Assembly: GCA_947044365.1 (NCBI GenBank)
Contig: OX345646.1
Span: 5,558,178-5,622,177 of the forward strand
Reading direction: 5' to 3'
Source of the DNA: Petrosia ficiformis
Lineage: Eukaryota; Porifera; Demospongiae; Haplosclerida; Petrosiidae
DNA: 64,000 bases
The translations under genes were made by a program, and so were the position numbers. Positions 47,281-64,000 of the stretch are shown one piece after another. Under the pieces are notes generated by a model that made no database searches, was not told the DNA's origin, and saw nothing but the letters and a program-made list of their open reading frames with translations. How positions within the stretch are numbered: the first letter of the stretch is position 1; every line of letters begins with the position of its first letter.

Positions 47281-49088
47281 CTATCTATATATCTATTTAT
47301 CTATCTATCTATCTATCTATCTATCTCCTGTTAGTCTCCATGTTTCCCCCGGTCATTATGGACATCTATTAAATGTGTGGGAACGAGCTCATGGTATCTA
47401 TCCCATCACCACGGCAATGCTTCACCTATTACTGAACACACTAAAGTCACTTGACAATCATGTGACACCAGAGGGTGTGGTAGCTACTGTTGTCTATATA
47501 ATGCAAGCAGTATTTGTTAGCAGTCATAACTGGAGATATCAAAGCCAACTTGATAGAGACAGGTTTTGTAAGTCCATGAACTTTCCCACAAAATAATTTT
47601 GATCATTCAATTGCTATTCCACCATTTTGTACAGGAAGTCAATGAAATTTGGTATCTAGGAAGAACTATTATTAATCTTCTTAGATACCAAATTTTATTA
47701 ACTTCCTGTACTAAATGGTGGAATGACAAGGGATTAAAGGTAAGCATTTGATCAAAATTATTTTTTGGGAAGTGTCCCTTTTAAATTAATTAATATAATT
47801 ATTGGGGCGAGCCTGAGCGAGCCCCACACTTATGAGTTAGCTGGAAAGTTTGCATTATATGTATGTTTGCGTACGTATTCCGTAAAAATCTTTTTATTCG
47901 AACGTATTTAAACCACATAGGCGCTGTCTCAGCCATGCCTAGTTTACAGAGTGTGGTTTGACACATTACATATGTTTGGAAACCTTATTAGTGACTCAAA
48001 CATCAAAGCGAATAATTCATGCAGTGGTTTAAAATTATATAACACTCAGACACACTATTATCACTTAAACTGATAATTAAGAAATTAAACAATATTTCCC
48101 CCTTTAAGCACCTCCTCAGGCTCATCCCACAATGATTAGCATTCATGCTAGCATTCTCTAGTATTATGTATAATTAATACATGTACATGTATATATATGT
48201 ATATATATGTATATACATGTATATACATGTATACAAATGTACATGTACATGTGTATATTAATATAATTATATTATGTATAATTAGTACATGTATATACAT
48301 ATATGTATATATATGTATACACATGTACATGTGTATATATGTATGCATGTATATACATGTACATGTATACACTTGTGTATTAATGTACTTCTATACTGTA
48401 CTTCAAATTATGTTTTATTGTTCATTTTAGGTCATCAGTTACTTAGTCTTTGTTATTCCATTCTACAAAGAGGTCGTAGCGATTCTGATAATACCTTACA
48501 GAAGTGAGTCTGTGTATATGTACATGTACATGTACATATACTCCTACATTACATATAATTAGGATAGATAGATAGATGGATGGATGGATGGATGGATGGA
48601 TGGATGGATGGACAGACAGACGGACAGATGGACAAACGGACGGACAGACATGTGGGTGAATGTGTGGATGGATGGATGGATGGATGGATGGATGGATGGA
48701 TGAATGAATGGATAGACGGACAGACAGATGGACAGATGGACAATCGGACGGACAGACATGTGGATGAATGTGTGGATGGATGGATGGATGGATGGATGGA
48801 TGGATAGATGGATGGATGGATGGATGAACGGACAAACGGTCGGACGGACGGATGGACTAATGGATCTTTGTGTGATGGTTGGATGGACAGTCAGTATTCT
48901 TTATTGTGTGATGATGTCTCTTTTCTTTAGTCTTCTTCATCAGTTTGTTGTTAATCTTCTTCTCCATTCATCTGGTCATCTTCTTCTTGTAAATGTGTTG
49001 GGTACTGGAGTTAATACAATTGATAAATTGATAGCGTCTGCTATCAGGTTAGATATATATCTATATATCTATCTATTTATATATCTAT

Positions 49089-49133
<45 letters not shown>

Positions 49134-49134
49134 A

Positions 49135-49165
<31 letters not shown>

Positions 49166-50671
49166 AATCTATCTATCTATCTATCTATGTGTTCATCATG
49201 TTGTCTCTTCAGTTGGACACACACAGCAGTTAGTGTTGAATCTCTCAAGATAAGTTTTGAAATTACTGATCTTTTACTGCAAAACAAACCCAGCGAGGTA
49301 ATTCAATATATCTTAAGAGTTTCCTAATATACTACCCTCCCTCACTCCCTCCCTACCTCACCTCCCTCCTTCACTTCCTACTCCCTCACTCACTCACTCT
49401 CTCCCTTCCTCACTCACTCACTCACTTCCTCACTCCCTTACTCACTCACTCACTCACTCTCTCCCTTCCTCACTCACTCACTCACTCACTTCCTCACTCC
49501 CTTACTCACTCACTCACTCACTTCCTCCCTCCCTCACTCCCTCCCTCCCTCCCTCACTTACTTCCTCCCTCCCTCACTCCCTCCCTTCCTCACTCATTTT
49601 TTCACTCTGTAGTCTATTACTCCCCTGGAACAAGCTTTAGCCACTCGAACAATACATCATCCAACTCTCTCATTCTCATCCTCCCTCACCTCAACCCAAC
49701 ACCTCATTACTGAATTAGCTATGTATATATATCACCATGACGACCCAGCTGTACCTGTTGGAGCCACGAAGTTATTAGCACGACTAGCAGCTGTATGTGA
49801 TATTATAAGAAGAGAGATGTGTTCATCCTTCCCTTTTCTCAGGTAGCTCCGATGTCAATGTTTTCTTGTCTTGGGCAAGAAGCTGTTGCTTTAAGAGATT
49901 GCTTTGTTACTCGACTCTCTGCAAAAAGTGAAGTAAGTTACAAAAACCACTTAACTTCACTATAACCTTATCATTACCATTACACAGTTCTGTGCTCTTA
50001 ACAATATTCACTAATCCCTCCATTAGTCCCCTCCATTAGTCTACTAGTCCCTCCATTGTTCCACTAACCCTCCATTGTTCCCCTCCATTAGTCCTCTTCA
50101 TTAGTCCACTAATCCCTCCATTAGTCCCCTCCATTAGTCTACTAATCTCTCAATTGTTCCCCTCCATTAGTCCACTAATCCCTCCATTGTTCCCCTCCAT
50201 TAGTCCACTAACCCTCCATTGTTCCCCTCCATTAGTCCTCTTCATTAGTCCACTAATCCCTCCATTGTTCCCTCCATTAGTCCACTAAACCCTCCATTGT
50301 TCCCCTCTATTAGTCCTCTCCATTAGTCCACTAATCCCTCTATTGTTCCCCTCCATTAGTCCACTAATCCATCCATTACTCTTCACATTTTTCAGGATAC
50401 TGAACTCAAAGTAGCTATACTGGAACTCATATCATGCTGTATGGGTACTCAACCTGGATTATTGGAACTACTTCTCTCATTAAAAATATCACCCACGTTA
50501 GAAAACCCTAATGACAAAACCCAAGTGTCAGGAGGAGACAAAAGAACGTGTAAAATTGATAATAATAGCTGTCTCATTCCTATTATGGACATGATTGATC
50601 CTGATCAACAGGTTAATGATATTCACTACCCTCACTTTCTATATATCTAACAGTATCTATCTATCTATCTA

Positions 50672-50727
<56 letters not shown>

Positions 50728-53283
50728 TCTATTCTTTTTAATTAGACCCCTCCTGTTCCATTGCTGCTCTTGTCATCTGGAATGGCATTGTTACGTACCC
50801 TTTGGCATGGACGACACACAGGAGCTCTTGAAGGTCTTCAGTCAGACAATCCAAACTTTTGGGAACACCTTTGTCGCCCATTGATGGATAAAATAGATAT
50901 GACAGTTGCTGAGAAAGAGAAGAGGAGGGTATGTAGTTACTGTTACTATATATAGACTATTGATTATGGTGTAATTCAGTTTGTTACTATATATAGACTG
51001 TTGATCATGATGTAATTCAGTTTGTTACTATTTATAGAATATGTTACTATATATAGACTGTTGATCATGATGTAATTCAGCATATTATTATATATAGAAT
51101 ATGTTTACTATATATAGACTGTTCATGATGTAATTCAGTTTGTTACTATTTATAGAATATGTTACTATATATAGACTGTTGTTCATGATGTAATTCAGTT
51201 TGTTACTATTTATAGAGTATGTTACTATATATAGACTGTTGATCATGATGTAATTCAGTTTGTTACTATTTATAGAGTATGTTACTATATATAGACTGTT
51301 GATCATGATGTAATTCAGCTTATTACTATATATAGAATATGTTACTATATATAGACTGTCATGATGTAATTCAGTTTGTTACTATATATAAAAGATGTTA
51401 CTATATATAGACTGTTGGTTATGATGTAATTCAGTTTGTTTCCATTTCAGGATGTAGGTCACAAGTTGCGTACATGTAGTCATGTGATGTATATTATTGC
51501 TATGGAATTATATTACGTAATACAGTACGTTTCTAAAAATAGTAACAACTTTTGATTGCATCATAATTAATCTCAGATCAAAAATTGACAAAGGATTGCA
51601 AACATTCATTCAGAGGTTCATGAAAGATGGTGGCTATATAACATGGTGTGAGGTACGTTCATTGAGACAGACTGACAGACAGACAGACAGACATACATAC
51701 ATACGTTCATACATACATACATGCATACATACATATATACATACATACATACATACATACATACATACATACATACAGTGTACATACATACATACATACA
51801 TACATACATACATACATACATACATACATACATACACACATACATACATACATACATACATACATACATAAAGATTTCAGTCAGACAGATATACATTCTA
51901 TAGACAGACATACATGTACATGCAGAGTACAGACATATATATCAACATCAAGGATTGAGCGAGTTCTAGTTCTCTACAAACACACCAAAGACTACAGACA
52001 GACAAATCAGACAAATGGATCAACTATCATTCTTTAGATCTTACAAGCTGTTGACTATAAAGAGAATGAAGATGAAATGGGTGTGGTGTCACCTCATATA
52101 CTGAAAGCTCAAGAAGAGTTAGCTGAGTCTTGGAAAGCATTATTACTAGTTGCTACATCTCATCATGTATGTCATGTGATGTGTTATTGATGTCACATGA
52201 TCATGTTAATGATGTCATGTGATCATTATGATACATGTATATAGTCTCATCATGTATGTCATGTGATGTGTTATTGATGTCATGTGATCCTGTTAATGAT
52301 GTCATGGGATCGTTATGATATATCACATGACATCATGTTAATGATGTCATGTGATCGTTATGATATTATGCAGGAAACTTTATTTGAGTTGTATTCTGAG
52401 AGAAAGAAAGTGATTCTCTGTGAACTAATGAAGACATTAGAATCTCAGGTAATTAAACAGATCCAGTAATATAAGTACCCTGATTAGAGTGATGTCCTCA
52501 TTTCAGGAGGGTTACGCTAGAGGTATTTAGATAGTTATAGCAGTTAAAACACCACATATATATATATATTATAATATATAATTTGGACTATTTACATACA
52601 GTATACTTATATTTACAGATGAACCAGTTACCACACAGTATTAACATCATATCACAAGTATTGAATCTTTATATATCTCTACTCAAGAGATGGCACAGGT
52701 ATACATGTATGTGTGTATGTACATGTATGTATCTGTATGTCTGTGTGTGTGCGTGTGTGTACATATATATGTACATGTATGAGTGTGTGGGATTTTGTAT
52801 AACTGATGGAGGGTACCTACATGTATGAAGAGGTAGCTACCCCTCAAAACTCTTTTGAGAGAACATTGTGTTTATATGCTAGCGTCTATTCATACATGTA
52901 TATTCATGTTACTATAGTCTGAAGTTAGACTCTAATCTGATTGGTCAGTTCAATGAGCTATTGGTGGGGTTAATACGATGTGACAACAATCCTAAAGCAT
53001 GGCAGTTAACTTCATTACTGTATTCCGCCATTTTATTAGTTGTGTCATCTTTGAGAAAAAGTGAAGGTGAGAGAAATAGACAGACTGATAAATTGAAGGG
53101 TTGATTCTCATATATATTTTGTATCAGGTGATTTGGAACCTAGATTTGTCTGTGGACTTCTTCCACTCATAGCAACAACCATTGATAACCACACCCACTA
53201 CTCACAATTAAAAATGAAGGTAAAAGTCTGTTAGTATCTTTAATATTATACATATACATAATTATGAAATACTACTTTCTATT

Positions 53284-53336
<53 letters not shown>

Positions 53337-56300
53337 TACATAGCATCCTCCAGAGATGTATGCCATCCATCTTGTCTCAGAAATTAGTTCCACTCTTCCT
53401 GATGATGAGCCAATATGGCTGACAACACTCAAAGAACACTCTATTATAATGATGTTTGTCAGAATAAGTACCGGATATTTGGATGTTAGTTGTACACGTT
53501 AGTATGTTGGGAGATGATGTTATATATAGTACTTGTGAGACCATACCTATAGTGTGTGCTAATCTACAACAGCTCCGATATATCTTACCAGTACTCTTCC
53601 ATTTGTCCATTGTTCCATTCCTATAGTCACTATCACATCCAGAGATCATAGAGGCCTCATTGATGACATTTCTATCTTTATCAAAATCTAAAAACGTGAG
53701 TGTGCTATATGCAAGCATGTGTATACATGTATATACATGTATACATGTATATACATACATGTATATCAGAGTTTTTGATAACTTTTGAAGCCTGGGCCAA
53801 ATTGGCTCAACAATGGTTGGTGTGTGTACCATTGAGAATACATCTTGACCCAATTAACAAAGAATTAATAATGCTGTTAGTGATATAATCATAATTAACT
53901 GTGCCATCTGGCCCAAGGAGAGAAATGTGCAGTGCCAAATAAGAAGCTCTTTGGGCCAATGGTGCGCCATATGAGCTTATCAAAAACACTGATGTATATA
54001 CATGTGTACATGTATCTCATAATCTGTTTCATTTGATAGAGTGCTGAGTTATTACAAGTTAATAATATTTCAGAGTTACTCAGTATATCACTCTCAAGTG
54101 TAGTCAATAAACTGGACACTGTTTCTCAGGATAGAATAGTAAATAGTAATGTATATATATCCATTTATCCATTCTGTATACTCATTCATTATTAACCCTA
54201 TAATGACACCACAGAGTAATCATAGGGATACTTTATTCTCCATAAATATTTTTTTTATTAATGAATTCAATTGTTCTCGTTCCCTCAATAGACTTCTGTA
54301 AGTGGATATGGAGTAACTTCTCTCCTAAAAGTCTCCAGACCATCTCCTGAGTGGATGAGGGTGTGGTTTACAGCACTTAAACTTGTGACACGTCTTCTCA
54401 GCACTCTTGGTCATCACTTTATTAATAGTGCTTTAGACTTCGTTGGTGCTCATTCTGAAAGAATTTTACAAGTAATTGCATTTGTGGACACAATTGGATG
54501 GATGGATTGATGGATGGATGGATTGATGGATCGGTGGATGGATGGGTGGATGGGTGGGTTTGTGAATGGATGGATGGATTGATGGATCGGTGGGTGGGTG
54601 GATGGATGATGGATGGGTGGTTTTGTGAATGGATGGGTGGGTGGATGGATGGATGGATAGATGGATGGATGGATGGATTCGTGGGTGGGTGGGTAGTTGG
54701 GTGGATGGATGATGGATGGATGGATAGATGGATGGATGGATCCGTGGGTGGGTGGGTGGTTGGGTGGATGGATGATGGATGGATGGATGGATGGATGGAT
54801 GGATGGATGGATGGATGGATGGATGAACATGATGAGTGGATGGACGGGTGGATGGATGGATGGATGAATGAGTGGATGGATGGATGGATGCATAGATTGA
54901 TAAATTACTACTGGATGTGTTCAATGATGTGATGAATGGACTATTTAATATAATATATATATATATACATATATATATGAACACATTTCTTCAGTCTTTG
55001 GATATCTATATTGCAACTCGTTACTTGCAAGCTACTACTGAAACTCAATATGTGTGTCAGTTTCTTCAACAGCTGGTATTTTATAGACACAATTGGGTGT
55101 TTGGTCTACTACAACAACACAATGAAACCATAGTAAGATAATTAATATTAATATGACCACACCCACATTATTTCTCTTAATAATTATTAAAATTATTGTA
55201 TGTAAAAATGAGGTTTTGTTTACATTTGAAATTTTGTATCAATTTTTGAATGAATTATTTTGTAATTTTACAGAATAGAATTCTTTATCTTTTAAATGGA
55301 GCAGTTGCTTTATTGAGCAGAGGAAGAATCAAAGATGTTATTAAGGTACACACAAATGTAATAATTATTATGCACAAAACCAATGGTAGTCATGGTGATT
55401 GGATGATAGTCATGGTGATTCTGATGGTAGTCATGGCGATTCTGATGGTTGTCATGGCGATTCTGATGGTAGTCATACTGATTTGTGTGTTGAGTTTGTT
55501 TGGTCCAAAGTACTGAAGGATCATGAATAGATGGATAATGTTAATTGCTGGATCTACAGTTAGATAGATGGATGGATAATTTCTATTTTTGTATAGACAA
55601 TGGATACACAAGGTCTTCTTTCAACTGAGCAAAGTTCAGCAGCTGTTAAGATGAAAGGTCGGCAACGAAGAACATCTGGAGGACAAGTAATAACATCTCT
55701 GGACGATGACTCTTGGGTTAAACACAGTCCTGCATATATACAGCTACAAGATAGGTGATTCTATATATAGTAACATGTCATGAGAATTCTATTTTTAGTA
55801 ACAAACACTATATTTAGTAACAAATGCTATACTTAATCTATTTTTAGAAACAATGCTATAATCTATTTTTAGTAACAAACGCTATACTAATCTATTTTTA
55901 GTAACAAACGCTATACTAATCTATTTTTAGTAGCAAACACTATACTAATCTATTTTTAGTAACAAACACTATACTAATCTATTTTTAGTAGCAAACACTA
56001 TACTAATCTATTTTTAGTAACTGACAGTACTGCATTAGTATTGTTACATTTATCTCCCTACAGTTTGGTTTCCATAGTAACCTCTTGTTTAACAATTCTC
56101 AATTTCTATTCACCACCTCTCAGTGATGTCTTCATGTGCTCTGTGAGTGAGATATTTATTTGAATATGGCCATTGTCATTCACTTCCTATATCTTCTAGT
56201 TTACTCAACCAGTGGACCTATCAGAATGGCCTCCTCTATTTACGATAGCCTCCATTGTACCAGTGATCGATCCCACTGCTCCACCATCCATTACAACTCT

Positions 56301-57365
56301 TACTAGTTCCTTGGCATTTGGTTGTGAATTATTGAAAAAGGTACATCTTGTGTCTCCGTTAATTAGAAATGAATGAATGATTGACTGTGTGTGATACAGC
56401 TGACATATACTGATGTACATGTATATATGATTTGTATAAGGGTGTTAAATGCATACTTTATGAGAGACATTACTGAGGTTATTTGGTATCGCTACATGGA
56501 ACTACATACATGTATATATATATATATATACCGGTATATAGACCACATTTTGACAAGACTCATACCAAGATAATAAGGGCTGATACCAATCAATACTTGT
56601 ACTAATTATGAAACTGAAGAAACCTTAATAATGAGTATACTGTTCTTTATTCTTTTTACAGTTAGAACCTCATAGATCTTGTGTCGGAGGTACTCCATCT
56701 CGTAGTCCATCCAAATCATCACCAATTCGAAGTCCAGTAACACCTGGTCATCCGAAACCAACCTCACCAGCTGCACAACAAAAACGAACTGAACTTCTCT
56801 ACATGTTAGAACAGGTGAGGTTAAAGTTATGTCAATCGTATATTATGATGATACAACATCATAACATAATAATTATAATAATTATTGTTATTCTAGACAG
56901 TGGCACTCCTTCTCTCACAATCTTTACGATACCTTCTTGACGAAGATGTCGATCCACTTGAGAAACAAGCACTGAAAAAACAGCTTGTCAGTGAGCTGGT
57001 AAGTTACTCTTAAATATGTATCGCTATCTCCCATCATACAAAACAATTGAGACCCATTAGAATAGTCTGGGACCTTTCTTATCAATCCTGCTTTATTTTT
57101 AAATTTCTATAATAAAATTATTGTATACAATCTCAGTTCTTGTTTTTCACAGGGAAATTTCTGTCAAAGCCTCCTTCTGAATTTCTCACGTAAAGGTGCT
57201 CCATCCCCTCATTCTGCTCACCGTACAATGACACCTATATCTAGTTCACACACAACATTACAGGACAGTCTATCTGGTCGGGCTAGTTCTCATAGCTTTA
57301 GTGATACTCCAGAACAGGGCTTGTTTAAACTTGCAGACATGTTTGCTAAAAATCTCACCAGATGA
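25688..57365 (+). CDS. NUP188: Nucleoporin NUP188, complete
   Basis: 47 exons keep frame and give 1791 residues (human about 1750). Exon starts/ends: 25688-25701, 25762-25816, 25871-25944, 26082-26166, 26462-26628, 26842-26893, 26950-27009, 27391-27444, 27499-27546, 28174-28260, 28791-28946, 29161-29202, 30037-30240, 30719-30808, 30859-30924, 31384-31430, 45367-45572, 46195-46377, 46780-46912, 46972-47127, 47335-47567, 48431-48503, 48931-49047, 49213-49297, 49613-49792, 49843-49932, 50396-50611, 50746-50928, 51451-51524, 51577-51652, 52038-52166, 52374-52448, 52619-52698, 52918-53066, 53128-53219, 53344-53484, 53627-53695, 54040-54138, 54292-54471, 54995-55132, 55274-55345, 55597-55754, 56064-56142, 56200-56340, 56662-56814, 56897-56998, 57153-57365. 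NUP188 is an alpha-solenoid scaffold of the inner pore ring, with NUP93. Signatures: '[10 protein letters not shown]', '[13 protein letters not shown]', '[12 protein letters not shown]' (SH3-like insert), '[14 protein letters not shown]', '[13 protein letters not shown]', '[16 protein letters not shown]', '[15 protein letters not shown]'. Exon 38 could instead end at 54150. Confidence 0.95.
26169..26458. repeat. (TGTA)n tract in NUP188 intron 4
   Basis: TATG/TGTA repeats with ACATATTTATGTAC interruptions occupy nearly the whole intron, starting inside the donor context GTGAGTATGTATG. Confidence 0.9.
27070..27390 (+). repeat. ~45 bp tandem repeat carrying the exon 8 splice acceptor
   Basis: About seven copies of a unit 'ACTAATACTGGTTTAGGTAT' followed by 'GAGACTATG..TACATGTATGTAATGT'. 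The final copy supplies the real acceptor TTTAG of NUP188 exon 8 at 27390. Confidence 0.9.
27795..28143. repeat. Polypurine (GA-rich) tract in NUP188 intron 9
   Basis: About 350 bp of nearly pure purine on the plus strand (GGGAGAGA, GAAGAGAG, GGAGGAAG). It can form triplex DNA in principle. Open frames rich in R, E, G and K across it are composition artefacts. Confidence 0.9.
28281..28412. repeat. (CTAT)n microsatellite in NUP188 intron 10
   Basis: CTAT/ATCT tetranucleotide array. Further such arrays in this gene lie at 47235-47330, 49050-49195 and 50650-50735. Confidence 0.95.
28950..29126. repeat. (GGAT)n microsatellite in NUP188 intron 11
   Basis: GGAT array immediately after exon 11. 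Similar tracts lie at 48565-48860 (intron 22) and 54490-54900 (intron 39). Confidence 0.95.
29222..30000. repeat. ~32 bp tandem repeat in NUP188 intron 12
   Basis: About 25 copies of 'TTCTATTTATAGTAACATTG' followed by 'TATCTCTAATAG', with AACATTG/AATATTG and TCTAGTAG/TCTAATAG variants and some shortened units. Confidence 0.95.
30387..30495. repeat. hAT-type MITE family A, truncated copy
   Basis: Inverted orientation: starts 'CAGTGTTTTTGATAGGCTCA' and breaks off at 'TTATGATTATATTC', where the (TCC)n tract begins. Confidence 0.85.
30496..30716. repeat. (TCC)n polypyrimidine tract ending at NUP188 exon 14
   Basis: About 215 bp of TCC/TTCC repeats run straight into the acceptor CTGTTTAG of exon 14. 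The tract is therefore an enormous polypyrimidine tract. Serine-, leucine- and glycine-rich open frames here are artefacts. Confidence 0.95.
30965..31370. repeat. TACATGTACTTCATAA tandem repeat in NUP188 intron 15
   Basis: Irregular head-to-tail copies of 'TACATGTACTTCATAATG', which is partly palindromic (TACATGTA). Confidence 0.9.
31553..31792. repeat. 26 bp tandem repeat in NUP188 intron 16
   Basis: About nine copies of 'TTTTCTAAGCCATTGTGGCT' followed by 'GCTTGT/GCTCAT'. Confidence 0.95.
32715..33050. repeat. ~48 bp tandem repeat in NUP188 intron 16
   Basis: About six to seven copies of 'CCTCACCTGTTCTTCCACAG' plus 'TCCCTGTAGATTATGTACTATAG..', one copy shortened. Two more copies are at about 39478-39565. 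Each unit contains a CAG after a pyrimidine-rich run, so it resembles a repeated splice acceptor. Confidence 0.9.
33935..34325 (+). repeat. ~390 bp interspersed repeat, plus copy
   Basis: Contains 'TTTCCACGGGGTTT', 'CGTAGTTAAGGAACTTGCGT', 'ACCAGCAGAAAGAAAGCTG' and 'CACCACAAAGCAGTCATAGG'. An inverted copy lies at 39990-40365; fragments are at about 42605-42790 and 44265-44420. Confidence 0.8.
35690..36155. mobile_element. Non-autonomous pogo/Tigger-like (Tc1/mariner) element
   Basis: 466 bp with perfect inverted ends 'CCGTATTTTCC' / 'GGAAAATACGG' flanked on both sides by TA, the Tc1/mariner target duplication. It is much more GC-rich than its surroundings and contains repeated GGCCGGGTCT motifs. 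A 28-codon frame at 35866-35952 starts '[20 protein letters not shown]', resembling the N-terminal CENP-B-type helix-turn-helix of Tigger transposases, then stops. Most of the transposase is missing. Confidence 0.75.
37341..37457. repeat. Near-perfect 117 bp hairpin (foldback MITE)
   Basis: Left arm 'TTATCGCACAGATACC..GGGAAATATTAC..' pairs with the right arm through 'GTAATATTTCCC' and 'GGTATCTGTGCGATAA'. The stem is about 54 bp with one or two single-base differences, and the centre is CGTCCTTCGGACT. Confidence 0.9.
38015..38215. repeat. ~92 bp unit in tandem duplicate
   Basis: Two adjacent copies containing 'CAATTACAAGAGTGAGGTGA', 'GACCCACCCAGGTACCCATA' and 'GTTGCACTGTAGAGGGTGCT'. A third, single copy is at about 41845-41940. 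Confidence 0.9.
38256..38896. mobile_element. TTAA-flanked non-autonomous DNA transposon
   Basis: 641 bp with inverted ends 'GGTGGGGTACGGTG' / 'CACCGTACCGCCACC', flanked by TTAA on both sides. The same surrounding sequence without an insert ('CAGTATTATATTAATATTAT') occurs at about 34995, 36830 and 41960, so the insertion and TTAA duplication can be read directly. TTAA targets are typical of piggyBac. A related, less clear element starts near 40793 ('TTAAGGTGGAGCTCTGG'). Confidence 0.75.
39990..40365 (-). repeat. ~380 bp interspersed repeat, inverted copy
   Basis: Reverse complement of the unit at 33935-34325: shares 'AGTATCCCTATGACTGCT', 'CAGCTTTCTTTCTGCTGGT' and 'CTTCCTTAACTACGTATACA', with scattered substitutions. 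Confidence 0.8.
44469..44663. repeat. hAT-type MITE family A, copy in NUP188 intron 16
   Basis: Starts 'CAGAGTTTTTGATACATTTT' and shares the family interior; the right end is truncated after 'GGGTACACCATAT'. Confidence 0.85.
45939..46192 (+). pseudogene. Two extra partial copies of NUP188 exon 18
   Basis: Two ~125 bp units precede the functional exon 18 (46195). Each repeats 'TATCAATCTCTTGGACTATC' type sequence and 'GGTACAGTGGGTGTGGTTAT', followed by a block 'GGAATCCCAGTACCCCTCTC' and 'CTCTTATCAG'. The second unit keeps an acceptor CAG in the right phase, but neither has a donor that would join in frame to exon 18. Confidence 0.75.
47582..47757. repeat. ~175 bp palindromic MITE in NUP188 intron 21
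   Basis: Inverted arms: 'AAATAATTTTGATCA' with 'TGATCAAAATTATTT', 'CCACCATTT..TACAGGAAGT' with 'ACTTCCTGTA..AAATGGTGG', and 'TTTGGTATCTA' with 'TAGATACCAAA'. Small central spacer. Confidence 0.85.
49325..49608. repeat. CT-rich (CACTCCCT)n tract in NUP188 intron 24
   Basis: Repeats of CCCTCACT/TCACTCAC/CCTCCCTC run to within a few bases of the exon 25 acceptor. Confidence 0.9.
49990..50385. repeat. Tandem repeat in NUP188 intron 26
   Basis: Irregular copies of 'CCCTCCATTAGTCCACTAAT' and 'CCCTCCATTGTTCCCCTCCA'. Confidence 0.9.
50940..51435. repeat. ~58 bp tandem repeat in NUP188 intron 28
   Basis: Eight or so copies of 'TACTATATATAGACTGTTGA' plus 'TCATGATGTAATTCAGTTTG', with a TACTATTTATAGAATATGT insert in many. 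Confidence 0.9.
51660..51870. repeat. (CATA)n microsatellite in NUP188 intron 30
   Basis: CATA/ATAC array after a short (CAGA)n stretch. Confidence 0.95.
53767..53991. repeat. hAT-type MITE family A, best-preserved copy
   Basis: 225 bp from 'CAGAGTTTTTGATAA' to 'TTATCAAAAACACTG'. It is flanked by a perfect 8 bp direct repeat ATGTATAT (53759-53766 and 53992-53999), the hAT hallmark. Lies in NUP188 intron 37. Confidence 0.9.
55770..56025. repeat. ~30 bp tandem repeat in NUP188 intron 42
   Basis: Repeats of 'CTATTTTTAGTAACAAACAC' plus 'TATACTAAT'. Each contains TTTTTAG and so mimics an acceptor. Confidence 0.9.
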
Positions 57366-57545
57366 TGAAATCCCTATTTTATAACTAATTTTGCTACTTG
57401 CATTTAATAGCTAAATCAAATATTCACTACACGATAATTAAATATAATAATACAATCAAACAAACAAAAAATCAAAAATTTTGTGTAATTAAATACAATT
57501 TTGGAATACAATTTTGGAACTAAAAAATGATAAATTACTAATTTT

Positions 57546-63515
<5,970 letters not shown>

Positions 63516-63539
63516 CTGTATGCATGGATTATTAAATGA

Positions 63540-64000
63540 ATGTATGGTTGAATGGATGGAAGGATAGATGGATGGATGAATGTATGGACAGATGGATGGA
63601 TGAATGTATGGACAGATGGATGTATGGATGAATGGAAGGATAGATGTATGGATGAATGGAAGGATAGATGTATGGACGTATGGAAGGATAGATGTATGGA
63701 TGAATGGAAGGATAGATGTATGGACGTATGGAAGGATAGATGTATGGATGAATGGAAGGATAGATGTATGGATGAATGGAAGGATAGATGTATGGCTGAA
63801 TGGAAGGATGGATGTATGGATGAATGGAAGGATAGATGGATGGACGTATGGAAGGATAGATGTATGGATGAATGGAAGGATAGATGTATGGATGAATGGA
63901 AGGATAGATGTATGGATGAATGGAAGGATAGATGTATGGATGAATGGAAGGATAGATGTATGGACGTATGGAAGGATAGATGTATGGATGAATGGAAGGA
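63540..64000. repeat. 24 bp minisatellite at the right window edge
   Basis: About 19 copies of 'GATGTATGGATGAATGGAAG' plus 'GATA', with CGTATGG variants, continuing out of the window. It lies in the intron upstream of the first visible ankyrin-BTB exon. Confidence 0.95.

Noticed and set aside
54498..54932. 144-codon Gly/Trp/Asp/Met-rich frame
   Set aside because: GGAT microsatellite read-through between NUP188 exons 39 and 40.

Overview
This is a 64 kb stretch of an animal (metazoan) nuclear genome. The genes are split by many short GT-AG introns, intergenic DNA is AT-rich, and tetranucleotide microsatellites ((CATA)n, (GGAT)n, (CTAT)n) and small non-autonomous DNA transposons are abundant. 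The gene set (DOP1, NUP188, TFG, MPC2, an SLC46-type transporter, a CNG-type channel) is animal-like. Small genes, compact spacing and repeat style suggest a non-bilaterian such as a sponge, but that placement is inference. Nothing bacterial, organellar or viral was seen.

Layout, left to right. (1) 199-3295 (-): 5' part of a cyclic-nucleotide-gated channel gene, cut by the left edge. (2) 3699-5122 (-): complete five-exon MPC2. (3) 5241-7259 (+): complete four-exon TFG, head-to-head with MPC2 across 118 bp. (4) 8116-22992 (-): complete 23-exon DOP1/Dopey gene, convergent with TFG. (5) 23074-25316 (+): complete five-exon SLC46-like MFS transporter, head-to-head with DOP1 across 81 bp. (6) 25688-57365 (+): complete 47-exon NUP188, with one outsized 13.9 kb intron (31431-45366). 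(7) 57546-63515 (-): 3' part of an ankyrin-BTB protein gene, tail-to-tail with NUP188 and running off the right edge. Exon joins were made by hand from splice signals, reading-frame continuity and similarity to known families. All seven models keep frame across every junction.

The genes do not form one pathway. MPC2 serves mitochondrial pyruvate import, TFG acts at ER exit sites, DOP1 in Golgi/endosome traffic and NUP188 in the inner ring of the nuclear pore. The compact gene pairs look like ordinary housekeeping neighbours sharing promoters.

The most unusual content is in NUP188 intron 16. A family of about 14 short cassettes occurs there and nowhere else in the window. Each has a conserved ~95 bp arm ending in a TATA-like box, a different 39-74 bp core, then a T5 run and a hairpin whose stem is kept while its loop changes. 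The intron also holds a pogo-like element with a TA duplication, a TTAA-flanked element with paralogous empty sites, a near-perfect 117 bp hairpin, and long inverted repeat copies. Elsewhere, microsatellites abut exons so closely that they form the splice donors or polypyrimidine tracts, and several exons have degenerate partial duplicates in neighbouring introns.
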